Positions 40,459 through 49,209 of a stretch of 64,000 bases of DNA are shown here, one piece after another (position 1 is the stretch's first letter; each line of letters opens with the position of its first letter). The translations under genes and the position numbers were made by a program. Source of the DNA: Zoogloea sp035335645 (GTDB lineage Bacteria; Pseudomonadota; Gammaproteobacteria; Burkholderiales; Rhodocyclaceae). The DNA lies in assembly GCA_035335645.1 (NCBI GenBank), contig DAOQMM010000002.1, positions 1-64,000 of the forward strand. Reading direction: 5' to 3'. The notes beneath the pieces were generated by a model, which ran no database searches, was not told the origin of the DNA, and was given only the letters and a program-made list of their open reading frames with translations.

Positions 40459-41754
40459 ATGTCGCCCCGGCAGATCCTGCGCAGCCTCTTCGACGCCGCC
40501 CTCGCCGCGGCCCAGCCCGAGCGCGTCGTGCCGCTTCATCTGCCAGACGGCGGCGCCCTGCCCCGCGGGCGCGTCATCGTCATCGGCGCTGGCAAGGCCT
40601 CGGCCGCCATGGCCCGGGCCGTGGAAGATCACTGGCCGGGTGATCCGGCTCGACTGTCCGGGCTGGTCATCACCCGCTACGGACACGGGGTGCCCTGCAG
40701 GCATATCGAAATCGTCGAAGCGGCCCACCCGGTGCCCGACGAACGCGGCTACGCCGCCGCCCGGCGCATGCTCGAACACACCGTCGCGGAGCTTGGCCCG
40801 GACGATCTCGTGCTGTGCCTCATTTCCGGCGGTGGCTCTGCCCTGCTGGCGGTGCCAGCCGCGGGCATCACCCTGGCCGACAAGCAGGCCATCGGCCGCG
40901 GCCTTCTCGCCAGTGGCGCCACCATCGGCGAGATCAACTGCGTGCGCAAGCATCTCTCGGCGATCAAGGGCGGGCGCCTGGCGCTGGCCTGCCAGCCGGC
41001 ACGGGTGCTGACCCTGCTGATATCCGACGTGCCCGGCGATGACCCGTCCATCATCGCGTCGGGCCCCACGGTGGGAGACCCGACCACCTGCGCCGAGGCC
41101 CTGACCGTCCTCGACAAGTACGCCATCCCGCTGCCCGCGCATGTCCGTGCGCACCTCGAATCCGCTCGCGGCGAAAGCCCCAAGCCCGGTCATCCGGCCT
41201 TTGCCCGGTGCGAAACCCGCCTCATCGCCACGCCGCAGCAGGCCCTTGAAGCCGCCGCCCGAAGGGCCCGCGAGCTGGGGTTGAGCGCCCACATTCTGTC
41301 GGACGCCATGGAAGGCGAATCCCGTCACGTCGCCCGCGTGCATGCCGCCCTGGCGCGCCAGGTGGCGGACCGCGGCCAGCCCTTCGTGGCACCCTGTGTG
41401 CTCCTCTCCGGCGGCGAGACCACCGTCACCGTCAGCGGCAAGGGCCAGGGAGGCCGCAATGTGGAGTTCCTCGTGGCCCTGGCGCAGGCCCTCGACGGCC
41501 ACCCGCGCGTTCATGCCCTGGCGGCCGACACCGATGGTGTCGACGGCAGCCTCGACATCGCCGGTGCCTGCATCGATCCGACGACGCCGGCCCGCACCTT
41601 AGCGCTGGGACGGCGTCTGGCCGACGTGCTGGCGGACAACGACGGTCACGGGCTGTTCCAGGCCCTGGGCGACTCGGTCGTCACCGGGCCCACGCAGACC
41701 AACGTCAACGATTTCCGTGCCATCCTGATCGACGCGCCGGACGCGGCACTCTGA
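40459..41754 (+). CDS. gckA: Glycerate 2-kinase (GckA/TtuD, MOFRL family)
   Basis: The 431-aa protein has the two-domain glycerate kinase layout: VIVIGAGKASAAMA near residue 40, LCLISGGGSALL, NCVRKHLSAIKGG, LLISDVPGDDPSIIASGPT, and the C-terminal MOFRL segment LSGGETTVTVSGKGQGGRN. It phosphorylates D-glycerate to 2-phosphoglycerate and would consume glycerate made from glyoxylate, for example after ureide breakdown, but it is not adjacent to those genes. Older annotations call this family hydroxypyruvate reductase; kinase is better supported. Confidence 0.88.
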   Translation: MSPRQILRSLFDAALAAAQPERVVPLHLPDGGALPRGRVIVIGAGKASAAMARAVEDHWPGDPARLSGLVITRYGHGVPCRHIEIVEAAHPVPDERGYAAARRMLEHTVAELGPDDLVLCLISGGGSALLAVPAAGITLADKQAIGRGLLASGATIGEINCVRKHLSAIKGGRLALACQPARVLTLLISDVPGDDPSIIASGPTVGDPTTCAEALTVLDKYAIPLPAHVRAHLESARGESPKPGHPAFARCETRLIATPQQALEAAARRARELGLSAHILSDAMEGESRHVARVHAALARQVADRGQPFVAPCVLLSGGETTVTVSGKGQGGRNVEFLVALAQALDGHPRVHALAADTDGVDGSLDIAGACIDPTTPARTLALGRRLADVLADNDGHGLFQALGDSVVTGPTQTNVNDFRAILIDAPDAAL

Positions 41755-41782
41755 GCGTTCGCGCCCCGACGCCGGCCGCGGA

Positions 41783-42652
41783 TCAGCGGAAATGCACCCG
41801 CACTTCCGGATTGCCGGGCAGGCCATCGTAACGCACCACAATGTCGAGACCGGATTTCGGCGCCAGGAGGCGGCTGAAGGAGCCCAGGGACAGCAGATCG
41901 CCCCGCTGCAGCGGTGTGCCGGCGGCGGCGAGATCCCGGGCCAGCCAGATCGCCGCATTGAGCGGATGACCCAGGATGGCGCTGCCCTGGGCGCTGTCCA
42001 GCACGGCCCCCGTGCCGTCCCGTACCGACACAGTCATTGACGCGAGCGCCTCCGCCCGGAGACCGCCCGACCGGGCCGGCACGGGCGTCCCCTGCACGCC
42101 AAGACGCGCGCCCACATTCACCAGGGCCAGCATCGGCCCACTCAGTGCGCCCGGATCGCCGACCATCAGATCCGGCAACTCCACGAACGGGATCACCGCG
42201 GAGAGGGCCTGCAAGGCCGCGTCGGGCGATCCGGCCCGCGCCAGTGCATGAGGATCGGCCACTTCCACCAGCAGGTCCGCCTCGAAGACCGGGCGGATAC
42301 CGAACGCGGCCGGCACCTGGGCACCGTCGGGTAGCAGACCGGCACGGAACAGGCGACCCCGCAGCGGGGCCCCGTAGCCGAAGCGCTGCTGTACCGCCGG
42401 GTTGGTGAGCCCCGCCTTGTGCCCGACCGGTGCTCCCCAGGCCTGGGCCAGGAAGCGCACCACCTTGTCCCGTCCGCACAGACCGTCCTCCATGCGCGTG
42501 AGACCGGGCACCGCGTGTACGGGGGTTCGGTTCACGATGGCGGCTGCCACCGCAGCGGCCTCCACGTCAGCAGGACATTCCGCGCGGGCGCCGGACACCA
42601 GCAGCGCGCCCATCAGTACGCCGGCCCGCCAGCGCGAGGACCCCCGGCACAT
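41783..42652 (-). CDS. Exported 2-keto-4-pentenoate hydratase-like protein
   Basis: The ATG at 42652, one base after the tupA stop, gives 289 aa; an alternative start inside tupA (42685) would hide the signal peptide. The leader MCRGSSRWRAGVLMGALLVSGARA-EC directs export. The mature part has the FAH/MhpD fold of 2-keto-4-pentenoate hydratases: GHKAGLTNPAVQQRFG, then FEADLLVEVAD with metal-ligand acidic residues, and FVELPDLMV. Such hydratases are normally cytoplasmic and act in aromatic meta-cleavage. An exported member as the last gene of an AOR-tungstate operon is odd. It may have lost catalysis and serve as a periplasmic binding or maturation protein. Confidence 0.8.
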   Translation of the reverse strand: MCRGSSRWRAGVLMGALLVSGARAECPADVEAAAVAAAIVNRTPVHAVPGLTRMEDGLCGRDKVVRFLAQAWGAPVGHKAGLTNPAVQQRFGYGAPLRGRLFRAGLLPDGAQVPAAFGIRPVFEADLLVEVADPHALARAGSPDAALQALSAVIPFVELPDLMVGDPGALSGPMLALVNVGARLGVQGTPVPARSGGLRAEALASMTVSVRDGTGAVLDSAQGSAILGHPLNAAIWLARDLAAAGTPLQRGDLLSLGSFSRLLAPKSGLDIVVRYDGLPGNPEVRVHFR

Positions 42653-42653
42653 C

Positions 42654-43469
42654 TCAGCGCGCCAGCGGGTAGAAAAGCTGCTCATTGCCGATCTTGTAGG
42701 CAGCGATGGCTCGGCGTCCGTCGGCGGAGGTCAGCCAGTCCATGAAGCGCAGCGCCGCCGCCCGCTTGACGTGGGGATGCCTGGCGGGATTGACGAGGAT
42801 CACGCCGTAGGGGTTGTACAACTGCGGATCGCCGGCGAACAGGATGCCCAGATCCTGACGGTTCCGGAAGCTGGCCCAGGTGCCCCGGTCGCTGAGGGTA
42901 TAGGCGCCCAGGCCTGCCGCCATGTTGAGCGTCGGACCCATGCCGGCGCCGGCCTCCTTGTACCAGCCCTGGCCCCTGGGATCGACCCCGGCCGCCTTCC
43001 AGAAGCGCAGCTCGGCCGCATGGGTACCGCTGCGGTCGCCGCGGGAGATCCAGGTTGCCCCCTGACTGCCAATCCGTGCAAAGGCGTCCGAAGCATCCCT
43101 GGCACGCTTCACGCCGGCCGGATCGGCGGCCGGACCGATGACTACGAAGTCGTTGTACATCACATCGCGTCGGTCGACGCCGTAGCCGTCGGCAACGAAC
43201 TTGTCCTCGGCCGGGCGATCATGGACCAGGACCACGTCCGCATCGCCCCGCCGCCCCACGTCGAGGGCCTGCCCCGTGCCCAGGGCCACGACCCTGACGG
43301 CGATGCCGGAGTCCTTTTCGAAGATGGGCAGGATGAAGTTGAAGAGACCGGATTGCTCCGTCGACGTCGTCGACGCCACCACGATGCTTTCACCGGCCTG
43401 GACCGCTGCCGTGGACACCGCCAGTCCCAGCAGGACCGAACGGAAAAATTTCAGAAGGCCATGCGCCAT
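42654..43469 (-). CDS. tupA: Tungstate-binding periplasmic protein TupA
   Basis: The ATG at 43469 gives 271 aa with a signal peptide ending AAVQA-GE and the TupA opening IVVASTTSTEQSGLF, whose Thr/Ser residues bind the oxyanion. SRGDRSGTHAAEL and TLSDRGTWASF further identify the family. TupA binds tungstate with high selectivity over molybdate. The gene overlaps tupC by 19 nt, and the exported hydratase-like gene starts 1 bp after it. Tungstate specificity is inferred from the family and from the tungsten enzyme in the same operon. Confidence 0.93.
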   Translation of the reverse strand: MAHGLLKFFRSVLLGLAVSTAAVQAGESIVVASTTSTEQSGLFNFILPIFEKDSGIAVRVVALGTGQALDVGRRGDADVVLVHDRPAEDKFVADGYGVDRRDVMYNDFVVIGPAADPAGVKRARDASDAFARIGSQGATWISRGDRSGTHAAELRFWKAAGVDPRGQGWYKEAGAGMGPTLNMAAGLGAYTLSDRGTWASFRNRQDLGILFAGDPQLYNPYGVILVNPARHPHVKRAAALRFMDWLTSADGRRAIAAYKIGNEQLFYPLAR

Positions 43470-44164
43470 GGCAGCTCTCCCTGGATGTAAAGACGTGCCG
43501 CCGGGCTGGCGGGACGCGCGAAGAAACGTTGGACCGGCGCATGTTCGCACACGCGACCGGCGTCCATGAAGACCACATCGTCGGCCAGCCGGGTGGCCTG
43601 ACCGAGGTTGTGGGTGGTCATGAGTATGCGCGTGCCGTCCGTACGGATCTCGCGCACGATGCGCTCGATGGCCTCCACGGACGAGGGGTCGAGGCTGGCA
43701 GTGGGTTCGTCGAGCAACAGCAGTTGGGGGCGGGTCACCCACGCCCGCGCCAGCGCCAGCCGCTGCCGCTCGCCGCCGGAGAGCCCCCGTGCGCTGTCCG
43801 TCAGGCGGTGGGCCAGACCGACCCGCTCCAGCACCGCAGCGGCCCGGCGGCGACGCTCGGTCGCAGCGATTCCACGCGGTGTGAGGGCCAGCGCCACATT
43901 GCCCAGGATCGAATCGCGGAACATGCGCGGCTGCTGGAAGACCATGGATACCCCGGCACCCGGCGTCGCTGCGCCGTTCCAGTCGATCAGCCCCGCGTCG
44001 GGTCGAAGCAATCCGCACACGTGCCGCAGCAGGACGCTCTTGCCGGCACCGTTCGGTCCCAGCAGGACGGTGATGCCCTCGCCGTCCAGGCGCAGGTTCA
44101 GGCCGTCGAGGATCGTGCGCGGCCCCGCCCGCCATACGAGGTCGCTCACCGTCAGCGCAAACAT
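43451..44164 (-). CDS. tupC: Tungstate ABC importer ATPase TupC
   Basis: The 237-aa ATPase has Walker A GPNGAGKS, Q-loop MVFQQPRMF, signature LSGGERQRLALARA, and Walker B LLLLDEPTASLD. It energises the importer with TupB. It lies 12 bp after tupB and overlaps the start of tupA by 19 nt, so the operon order is B-C-A. Confidence 0.93.
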   Translation of the reverse strand: MFALTVSDLVWRAGPRTILDGLNLRLDGEGITVLLGPNGAGKSVLLRHVCGLLRPDAGLIDWNGAATPGAGVSMVFQQPRMFRDSILGNVALALTPRGIAATERRRRAAAVLERVGLAHRLTDSARGLSGGERQRLALARAWVTRPQLLLLDEPTASLDPSSVEAIERIVREIRTDGTRILMTTHNLGQATRLADDVVFMDAGRVCEHAPVQRFFARPASPAARLYIQGELPWRMAF

Positions 44165-44176
44165 CGGCGGACGTCC

Positions 44177-44881
44177 TCAGGCATAGCGCCGGAATGCCCA
44201 GGTGCGCAGCATATAGGCGGCAGCATTGATGAGAAGGATGACCGCCAGCAGGACGACGCCCAGGGCCAGCGCGAGGGGCAGGTCACCCTTGCTGGTCTCC
44301 AGGGCGATCGCCGTAGTCATGACGCGGGTCGACCGGTCGATGTTGCCGCCAACGATCATCACTGCGCCCACTTCGGACATGGCCCGTCCGAGCCCGGCGA
44401 GCACGGCCACCAGCAGGGAATGCCGGCAGTCGTGCAACAGCAGGGTCACGCTGTCGATCCAGCGAAAACGCATGGCCGCGAGCTCTTCGGCGTAATCCCG
44501 CCAGGCATCCTCCACCACCTGGCGGGCGATGGCGGCCATCAGCGGGATGACCAGGAGGGTCTGGGCGATCACCATGGCCACCGGGGAATACATCAGCCCA
44601 AGATGACCGAAGGGGCCGGAGCGGGACAGGGCCAGATAGACGACCACGCCCACCACCACAGAGGGTAAGCCCATGCAAGCGTTGAGGAAGATGACCAGTG
44701 CCTGACGCCCCGGAAAACGTCCCACCCCCAAACATGCGCCAAGCGGCAGGCCGACGAGCGTACCCGCCAGCACCGCCAGGCCACTGACCCGCAGCGACAG
44801 GACGACGATGTCCACGACCTGCCTGTCGAAACCGGTCAGCAATTGAAAGGCTTCGAGAAACGCCTGCCCCATCCCGCTCAT
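44177..44881 (-). CDS. tupB: Tungstate ABC importer permease TupB
   Basis: I use the ATG at 44881 (MSGMGQAFLEAFQLL), giving 234 aa with five to six membrane segments and the EAA-type loop EELAAMRFRWIDSVTLLLHDCRHSLL. SEVGAVMIVGGNID is typical of TupB/WtpB-type permeases. A longer start adds a cytosolic stretch without similarity. It forms the membrane channel for tungstate. Confidence 0.92.
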   Translation of the reverse strand: MSGMGQAFLEAFQLLTGFDRQVVDIVVLSLRVSGLAVLAGTLVGLPLGACLGVGRFPGRQALVIFLNACMGLPSVVVGVVVYLALSRSGPFGHLGLMYSPVAMVIAQTLLVIPLMAAIARQVVEDAWRDYAEELAAMRFRWIDSVTLLLHDCRHSLLVAVLAGLGRAMSEVGAVMIVGGNIDRSTRVMTTAIALETSKGDLPLALALGVVLLAVILLINAAAYMLRTWAFRRYA

Positions 44882-44897
44882 CCAGGTGCGTGCGCCC

Positions 44898-45203
44898 TCA
44901 TCCACCGCCCCGACGCATGGCCAGATCGATGCGATGCAGCAAGGTTCGCCGTTCCGCACCATTGCCCGCAAGAAAGCGCAGATGCGCGGCCAGGGCCGGC
45001 AGGCGGATCATTCCGATGACCCGATCCGGCAGCGGTGTCAGGGACACATCCAGCACCGCCCCGTCGCCTTCCACACGAAAGCGACCGGCGGTGACAGTGA
45101 TCGTCCGATCCGTCTCGGCGAGCCGCAGCGCCCGTTCGAACTCCGTCATGCTGATGCTCATCTCGCGGGAAAAACCCTCCGGCGCAAGAACGTTCTCGAC
45201 CAT
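44898..45203 (-). CDS. Conserved hypothetical protein in the AOR-Tup operon
   Basis: The 101-aa protein has a good ribosome site (GAAGGAT, 6 nt before the ATG). It is soluble, with a likely beta-rich middle (TITVTAGRFRVEGDGAVLDVSLTPL) and a helical end rich in Arg and Leu; no Cys, no signal peptide, no membrane segment. I do not recognise a family. Its place between moaD (8 bp) and tupB (16 bp) suggests a role in tungsten-cofactor delivery or AOR assembly. Confidence 0.8.
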   Translation of the reverse strand: MVENVLAPEGFSREMSISMTEFERALRLAETDRTITVTAGRFRVEGDGAVLDVSLTPLPDRVIGMIRLPALAAHLRFLAGNGAERRTLLHRIDLAMRRGGG

Positions 45204-45211
45204 GCGATCCT

Positions 45212-45463
45212 TCAGCCCCCGGCGATGGGCGGCCAGATGGCGAGTTCGTCCCCCTCGGCGAGCACGTGACTGCGCCGTGCGTTCGGCTCGATGTAATGGC
45301 CGTTGACCAGCACCAGATGAGCGCTGCGCTCGGGAATCCGGTAGCGGTCGATCAGATCGCCCACCGTCGTCCCGGGCGCCAGGTCCAACTCGACCCGGTT
45401 GCTGCGCCGCTCGGCCGGCAGATAGTCGGCGAGCGACGCGAACAGCTTGAACGCAATCTTCAT
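45212..45463 (-). CDS. MoaD/ThiS-family sulfur carrier
   Basis: The 83-aa ubiquitin-like protein starts MKIAFKLFASLADYLP and ends in the required Gly-Gly (WPPIAGG), the site of C-terminal thiocarboxylate formation. MoaD donates sulfur for the dithiolene of molybdopterin or tungstopterin. The gene overlaps the aorC stop by 4 nt (ATGA), so this copy is dedicated to the AOR cofactor rather than general Mo-cofactor synthesis. Confidence 0.92.
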   Translation of the reverse strand: MKIAFKLFASLADYLPAERRSNRVELDLAPGTTVGDLIDRYRIPERSAHLVLVNGHYIEPNARRSHVLAEGDELAIWPPIAGG

Positions 45464-46746
45464 GCGAAGGCTGCGACGGGCTGATGACGGGCGATGGCGT
45501 CGGACTGGGTCGCCGCCAGATACGCTTCGAAGAAGCGCTGCGGCGCGTGCAGCAGGACGTCCTTCCAGGGGCCCAGCCGCAAACGACCCTGAATCATGCC
45601 GCGCAGGGCACCCACATGCTGGGTCATGCCAATGGAGGTGGCGCCGATCAGGACGTCTTCCTTGAACTGCAGGCTCAGGTAGCGGAACGCCACCTCGTCC
45701 ACCTGCTCCACCCCCTGCCCTTCCGGATCGCCCCACCACTGGCCGAAGGACGTGGAGATAAGCCCCAGGGTGTCGAGTACGTTGATGGCCAGCACGCCGG
45801 TCAGCCGCGCCTGACCGCCGGCCATGTTGATGGCGGCCACCCGCGCCTGGTCTGCCGCATTGGGCTGGATGGCGGAGACCAGGTGGGCGCCGGTGAACAG
45901 ATCCGGAGCCTCGGCCACATCGCCCGCTGCAAAGATGCCGGGCACCGAGGTCTCCATGCGTGCGTCGACGAGGACGCCCTTGGCTACGTGAACCGGAGTC
46001 GCTTCGAGGAAAGAGACGTTCGGCGCGACACCTGCCGCCACGATGACCAGATCGCAGGGCAGCTTGTCACCGGTGGACAGGCTCACCAGCAGCGGCGCAC
46101 CGTGACCGTCTCCATGGTCGATCCGTTCGACCCCGGCCGAAGTCACCACCCGGATGCCCTGGTTCTCGACCCAGCGCTTGATCATGCCGCCTGCCTGGGG
46201 CGTCATCATCCGCGGCACCATCCGGTCGCCCATTTCCACCACGGTCAGCTGCACGCCCCGTTTGGCCAGGGCTTCCATGATGATGCACCCGATGAAGCCC
46301 GCCCCCAGCTGAAGGACACGGGAGCCCGGCTTGGCCAGTCGGGCAATCGCGCGAGCGTCCTCCAGGGTCCAGCAGGTCTGGACTTCCGGCAGATCGACAC
46401 CCGGGATCGGTGGCCGCACCGGATGAGAACCGGTCGCCACCAGCAGACGGTCGTAATGTTCGAAATGGCCATCGGCGAAGAGCACCCGTCGATCCGCCAC
46501 ATCGAGGGCCACCGCACGGCCACTCAGTTGCCGGACGCCAAGCGCGTCGAAATGCCCCGGCGTCTTGCGCAGCCAGGTGCCGGGCTCTTCGATGTTGCCT
46601 TCCAGCAGATAGGGAATGGCCATGCGGGAGTACGGTGGTTCGTTCTCGCTGCCGACCATCACGATCTCACCACGGGGGTCGGCCTTGCGCAGCGCTTCGA
46701 CGGCGACGACGCCGGCCGGGCCGTTACCCAGAATCAGGTGTTTCAT
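45460..46746 (-). CDS. aorC: FAD-dependent NADH oxidoreductase subunit AorC
   Basis: The ATG at 46746 (AAGGAA upstream) gives 428 aa. FAD- and NAD-binding Rossmann motifs are LGNGPAGVVAVEAL near the start, LLVATGSHP, LGAGFIGCIIMEAL for NAD, and the second FAD motif GIFAAGDVAEAPD. In Aromatoleum AOR, AorC is the flavoprotein that passes electrons from the AorA iron-sulfur chain to NAD+. The C-terminal 120 residues form the interface domain. An intrinsic terminator lies in the 126-bp gap after aorB. Confidence 0.92.
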   Translation of the reverse strand: MKHLILGNGPAGVVAVEALRKADPRGEIVMVGSENEPPYSRMAIPYLLEGNIEEPGTWLRKTPGHFDALGVRQLSGRAVALDVADRRVLFADGHFEHYDRLLVATGSHPVRPPIPGVDLPEVQTCWTLEDARAIARLAKPGSRVLQLGAGFIGCIIMEALAKRGVQLTVVEMGDRMVPRMMTPQAGGMIKRWVENQGIRVVTSAGVERIDHGDGHGAPLLVSLSTGDKLPCDLVIVAAGVAPNVSFLEATPVHVAKGVLVDARMETSVPGIFAAGDVAEAPDLFTGAHLVSAIQPNAADQARVAAINMAGGQARLTGVLAINVLDTLGLISTSFGQWWGDPEGQGVEQVDEVAFRYLSLQFKEDVLIGATSIGMTQHVGALRGMIQGRLRLGPWKDVLLHAPQRFFEAYLAATQSDAIARHQPVAAFA

Positions 46747-46820
46747 GGGGAATTCCTTCCGCTCGTGCACAGACGCGCGCTCGCCTTTTGGCAAGCGGCG
46801 CTGCGATGTATACGTGAAAA

Positions 46821-46851
46821 GGCCTCTCCCGCCCGGCGGGGCGGGAGAGCC
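46821..46851 (-). terminator. Intrinsic terminator between aorB and aorC
   Basis: A perfect 11-bp stem CTCTCCCGCCC/GGGCGGGAGAG with a 4-nt loop, extended by two G-C pairs over a bulge, is followed on the minus strand by CC and TTTT. It sits 22 bp after the aorB stop, inside an otherwise tight operon. Partial readthrough would make more aorA-aorB than aorC mRNA. Confidence 0.7.
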
Positions 46852-46872
46852 AGAACCTGGAGATGCTGCGGC

Positions 46873-48720
46873 TTACAGGCCCAGGCGCTCCAGGGTCGAC
46901 GCCGTCGGGACGCCTTCCTCGCTCCAGCCGCGCAGGGCGTAGTACTCGGGCAGCATCTTGTCGATGCCGCTGACGAGCCCCTTGGCCGGACCGGAATCCG
47001 CGGCTTCCGTCTTCAGGCGCGGGGGCAGGTCGTCGTCCTTGTGGGTCAGACCGGCCGCCAGGTTGAACATGCGCTCCATGTTCCAGATGCGCTCGCCCAT
47101 GGCATTGAGCTTGTCCATGGACCAATCACCCTCGCAGGCCGCCTGGACCTGGGGCTGCACATCGGCCACCGTCCAGGCAAAGGACGTGAAGACACAGATG
47201 CCCGAGGCGTCGAACACCGCGGTGGCGTCCTGGAAGGCCTTGACGAGTTCGGGTTTGCCCTCCGTGGTGAGCGGATCGGTCTTGACCGGAATGCCCAGCA
47301 CTTCCGACGCCACGGTGTAGGAACGCAGATGGCAGGCGCCCCGGTTGGACGTGGCGTAGGTCAGGCCCATGCCCTGGATGCCGCGCGCGTCATAGGCGGG
47401 GAATTCCTGCCCCTTGACGGTCATGGACAATTCGGGATGGCCATACTTGGTGCACAGGCGCTTGGAGCCGAGACCGATCTCCTTGCCAAAGCCTTCGCCC
47501 TTCGCGGTGATCTCCGCCAGGTGCGCCAGGGCGGCGGCCGACCCGAACGGTGCCTCGACGCCCAGTTGCTCTTTGGTCAGGAGCCCCATTTCGAAGAGCT
47601 CCATCACGGCGCCGATGGTCGCCCCAAAGGAAATCGGATCCATGCCCTGCTCGTTGCACAGCAGGTTGGCGTACTGGAGCGCTTCCAGATCACCCACTCC
47701 GTTGGCGGCACCCAGTGCCCACGCGGCCTCGTATTCCAGCCCGCCGGAAGCACCCCAGTACTTGGGATTGTTCACCACCGTGAAGTGACCCTTGTCGATT
47801 TCGGAAATGCGCCCGCAGGCGATGGTGCATCCGAAGCAGGCCGCATTGGTCACCAGATGCGGTTTGCCGTCCGTGGGACGTTTTTCGTGCATCGCTTCGG
47901 CGGAGATCTTGCCCGCGTCCTCGAACTGGACGTTGCGATGGTTGCGCGTGGGCAGCGCACCGATCTCGTTGATGACGTTCATCAGCACCTGGGTGCCGTA
48001 CTTGGGAAGCCCCTGACCCGTCACGGCGTTGTCCGCGAGGATCTTCTTCTTTTCGGCCGTGATCTTCAGGAAGGCCTTCATGTCCTTGATGCCCGACACC
48101 CCCTGGGTACCGCGCAAGGCGACCGCCTTGAGGTTCTTGGAGCCCATCACGGCGCCAACGCCGGAGCGTCCGGCCGCCCGGTGCAGGTCATTGACGATGC
48201 ACGAGAACAGCACCTGATTCTCGCCGGCCAGACCGATGGATGACACACGCACCAGCGGATCCTGATGGGCATGCTTGATCATCTCCTCGGTTTCCCAGCA
48301 GCTCTTGCCCCACAGATGGCTGGCGTCCCGCAACTCGGCCTTGTCGTTCTCGACATACAGGTACACGGGCTTGGGCGAGCGTCCTTCGAAGATGATCATG
48401 TCCCAACCGGCAAACTTCATCTCCGCGCCAAAGAAGCCGCCGGAGTTGGAGCAGGCGATGGCATTGGTCAGGGGGCCCTTCGTCACCACCGTATATCGGC
48501 CGCCCGTGGAGGCGACCGTACCGGTCAGCGGGCCGGTGGACATGATCATCTTGTTCTCGGGAGAGAGCGGATCGACTTTGGGATCGATTTCCGAGACCAG
48601 GTATTTGGTGGCGAGGCCACGGGAGCCGAGGTACTCGTCGGCCCATGCCATGTTCAGCGGTTCTTCCTTGCAGGTGCCAGCGGTCAGGTTGACGCGCAGG
48701 ATCTTTCTGTTCCAGCCCAT
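46873..48720 (-). CDS. aorB: Tungsten aldehyde ferredoxin oxidoreductase, large subunit AorB
   Basis: The 615-aa protein is the tungstopterin subunit. Cluster Cys295, Cys298 and Cys302 (CFGCTIAC) plus the Cys of SGICVF near the C-terminus hold the [4Fe-4S] cluster; pterin-binding parts include MSTGPLTGT and VMGSKNLKAVA. It oxidises aldehydes, including aromatic ones, to acids at low potential and can run the reverse reaction. It follows aorA by 15 bp. AORs of this bacterial type need W rather than Mo, consistent with the tup genes downstream. Confidence 0.96.
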   Translation of the reverse strand: MGWNRKILRVNLTAGTCKEEPLNMAWADEYLGSRGLATKYLVSEIDPKVDPLSPENKMIMSTGPLTGTVASTGGRYTVVTKGPLTNAIACSNSGGFFGAEMKFAGWDMIIFEGRSPKPVYLYVENDKAELRDASHLWGKSCWETEEMIKHAHQDPLVRVSSIGLAGENQVLFSCIVNDLHRAAGRSGVGAVMGSKNLKAVALRGTQGVSGIKDMKAFLKITAEKKKILADNAVTGQGLPKYGTQVLMNVINEIGALPTRNHRNVQFEDAGKISAEAMHEKRPTDGKPHLVTNAACFGCTIACGRISEIDKGHFTVVNNPKYWGASGGLEYEAAWALGAANGVGDLEALQYANLLCNEQGMDPISFGATIGAVMELFEMGLLTKEQLGVEAPFGSAAALAHLAEITAKGEGFGKEIGLGSKRLCTKYGHPELSMTVKGQEFPAYDARGIQGMGLTYATSNRGACHLRSYTVASEVLGIPVKTDPLTTEGKPELVKAFQDATAVFDASGICVFTSFAWTVADVQPQVQAACEGDWSMDKLNAMGERIWNMERMFNLAAGLTHKDDDLPPRLKTEAADSGPAKGLVSGIDKMLPEYYALRGWSEEGVPTASTLERLGL

Positions 48721-48735
48721 GATGCGTCTCCTTCC

Positions 48736-49209
48736 TTATTCCGTCACGGCCGTATTGGCCTTTGCCGCCCAGGCCCGCATGCGATCCAGACCGGTCCAGT
48801 CCGCATCGATGTAGGTGATGGCCCCCGTCGGACAGGCCGACGCACAGGCCGGATCGCCGCCACACAGGTCGCACTTCTGGACCTTGCCGGTTTCCTGGTT
48901 GTAATTGACGGTACCAAAGGGGCACGAGATGGTGCAGACCTTGCACCCTACACAGACATCCTCATGGACTTCCTTCGCGCCGGTCGTGCCGTTGACGCGG
49001 ATCGCGTCCACCGGACAGGCGTTCAGACACCACGCTTCGGTACATTGGGTGCAGGTGTATGGCACCTTGCGACCCTCCGTCTCGAAGCTGAAGACCTTGA
49101 TGCGGGACTTGGACGGATTGATGATCCCCGTATGCTCGACCGAACACGCCATTTCACACTGCAGGCAACCGGTACATTTCTTGGGATCAATGTGCAGTGA
49201 TTTCCACAT
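48736..49209 (-). CDS. aorA: Polyferredoxin subunit AorA
   Basis: The ATG at 49209, with GGAGGA 8 nt upstream, gives 157 aa with four [4Fe-4S] sites: CTGCLQCEMAC, CTQCTEAWCLNACP, CVGCKVCTISCP and CDLCGGDPACASACP. It is a dicluster-repeat ferredoxin of the DmsB/HybA class and carries electrons between AorB and AorC. It is the first gene of the operon. In the Aromatoleum enzyme AorA subunits stack to form a filament. Confidence 0.95.
   Translation of the reverse strand: MWKSLHIDPKKCTGCLQCEMACSVEHTGIINPSKSRIKVFSFETEGRKVPYTCTQCTEAWCLNACPVDAIRVNGTTGAKEVHEDVCVGCKVCTISCPFGTVNYNQETGKVQKCDLCGGDPACASACPTGAITYIDADWTGLDRMRAWAAKANTAVTE

Noticed and set aside
42653..42685. Earlier start of the exported hydratase-like gene inside tupA
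   Set aside because: It places 11 polar residues ahead of the signal peptide; the ATG at 42652, directly after the tupA stop, is better.
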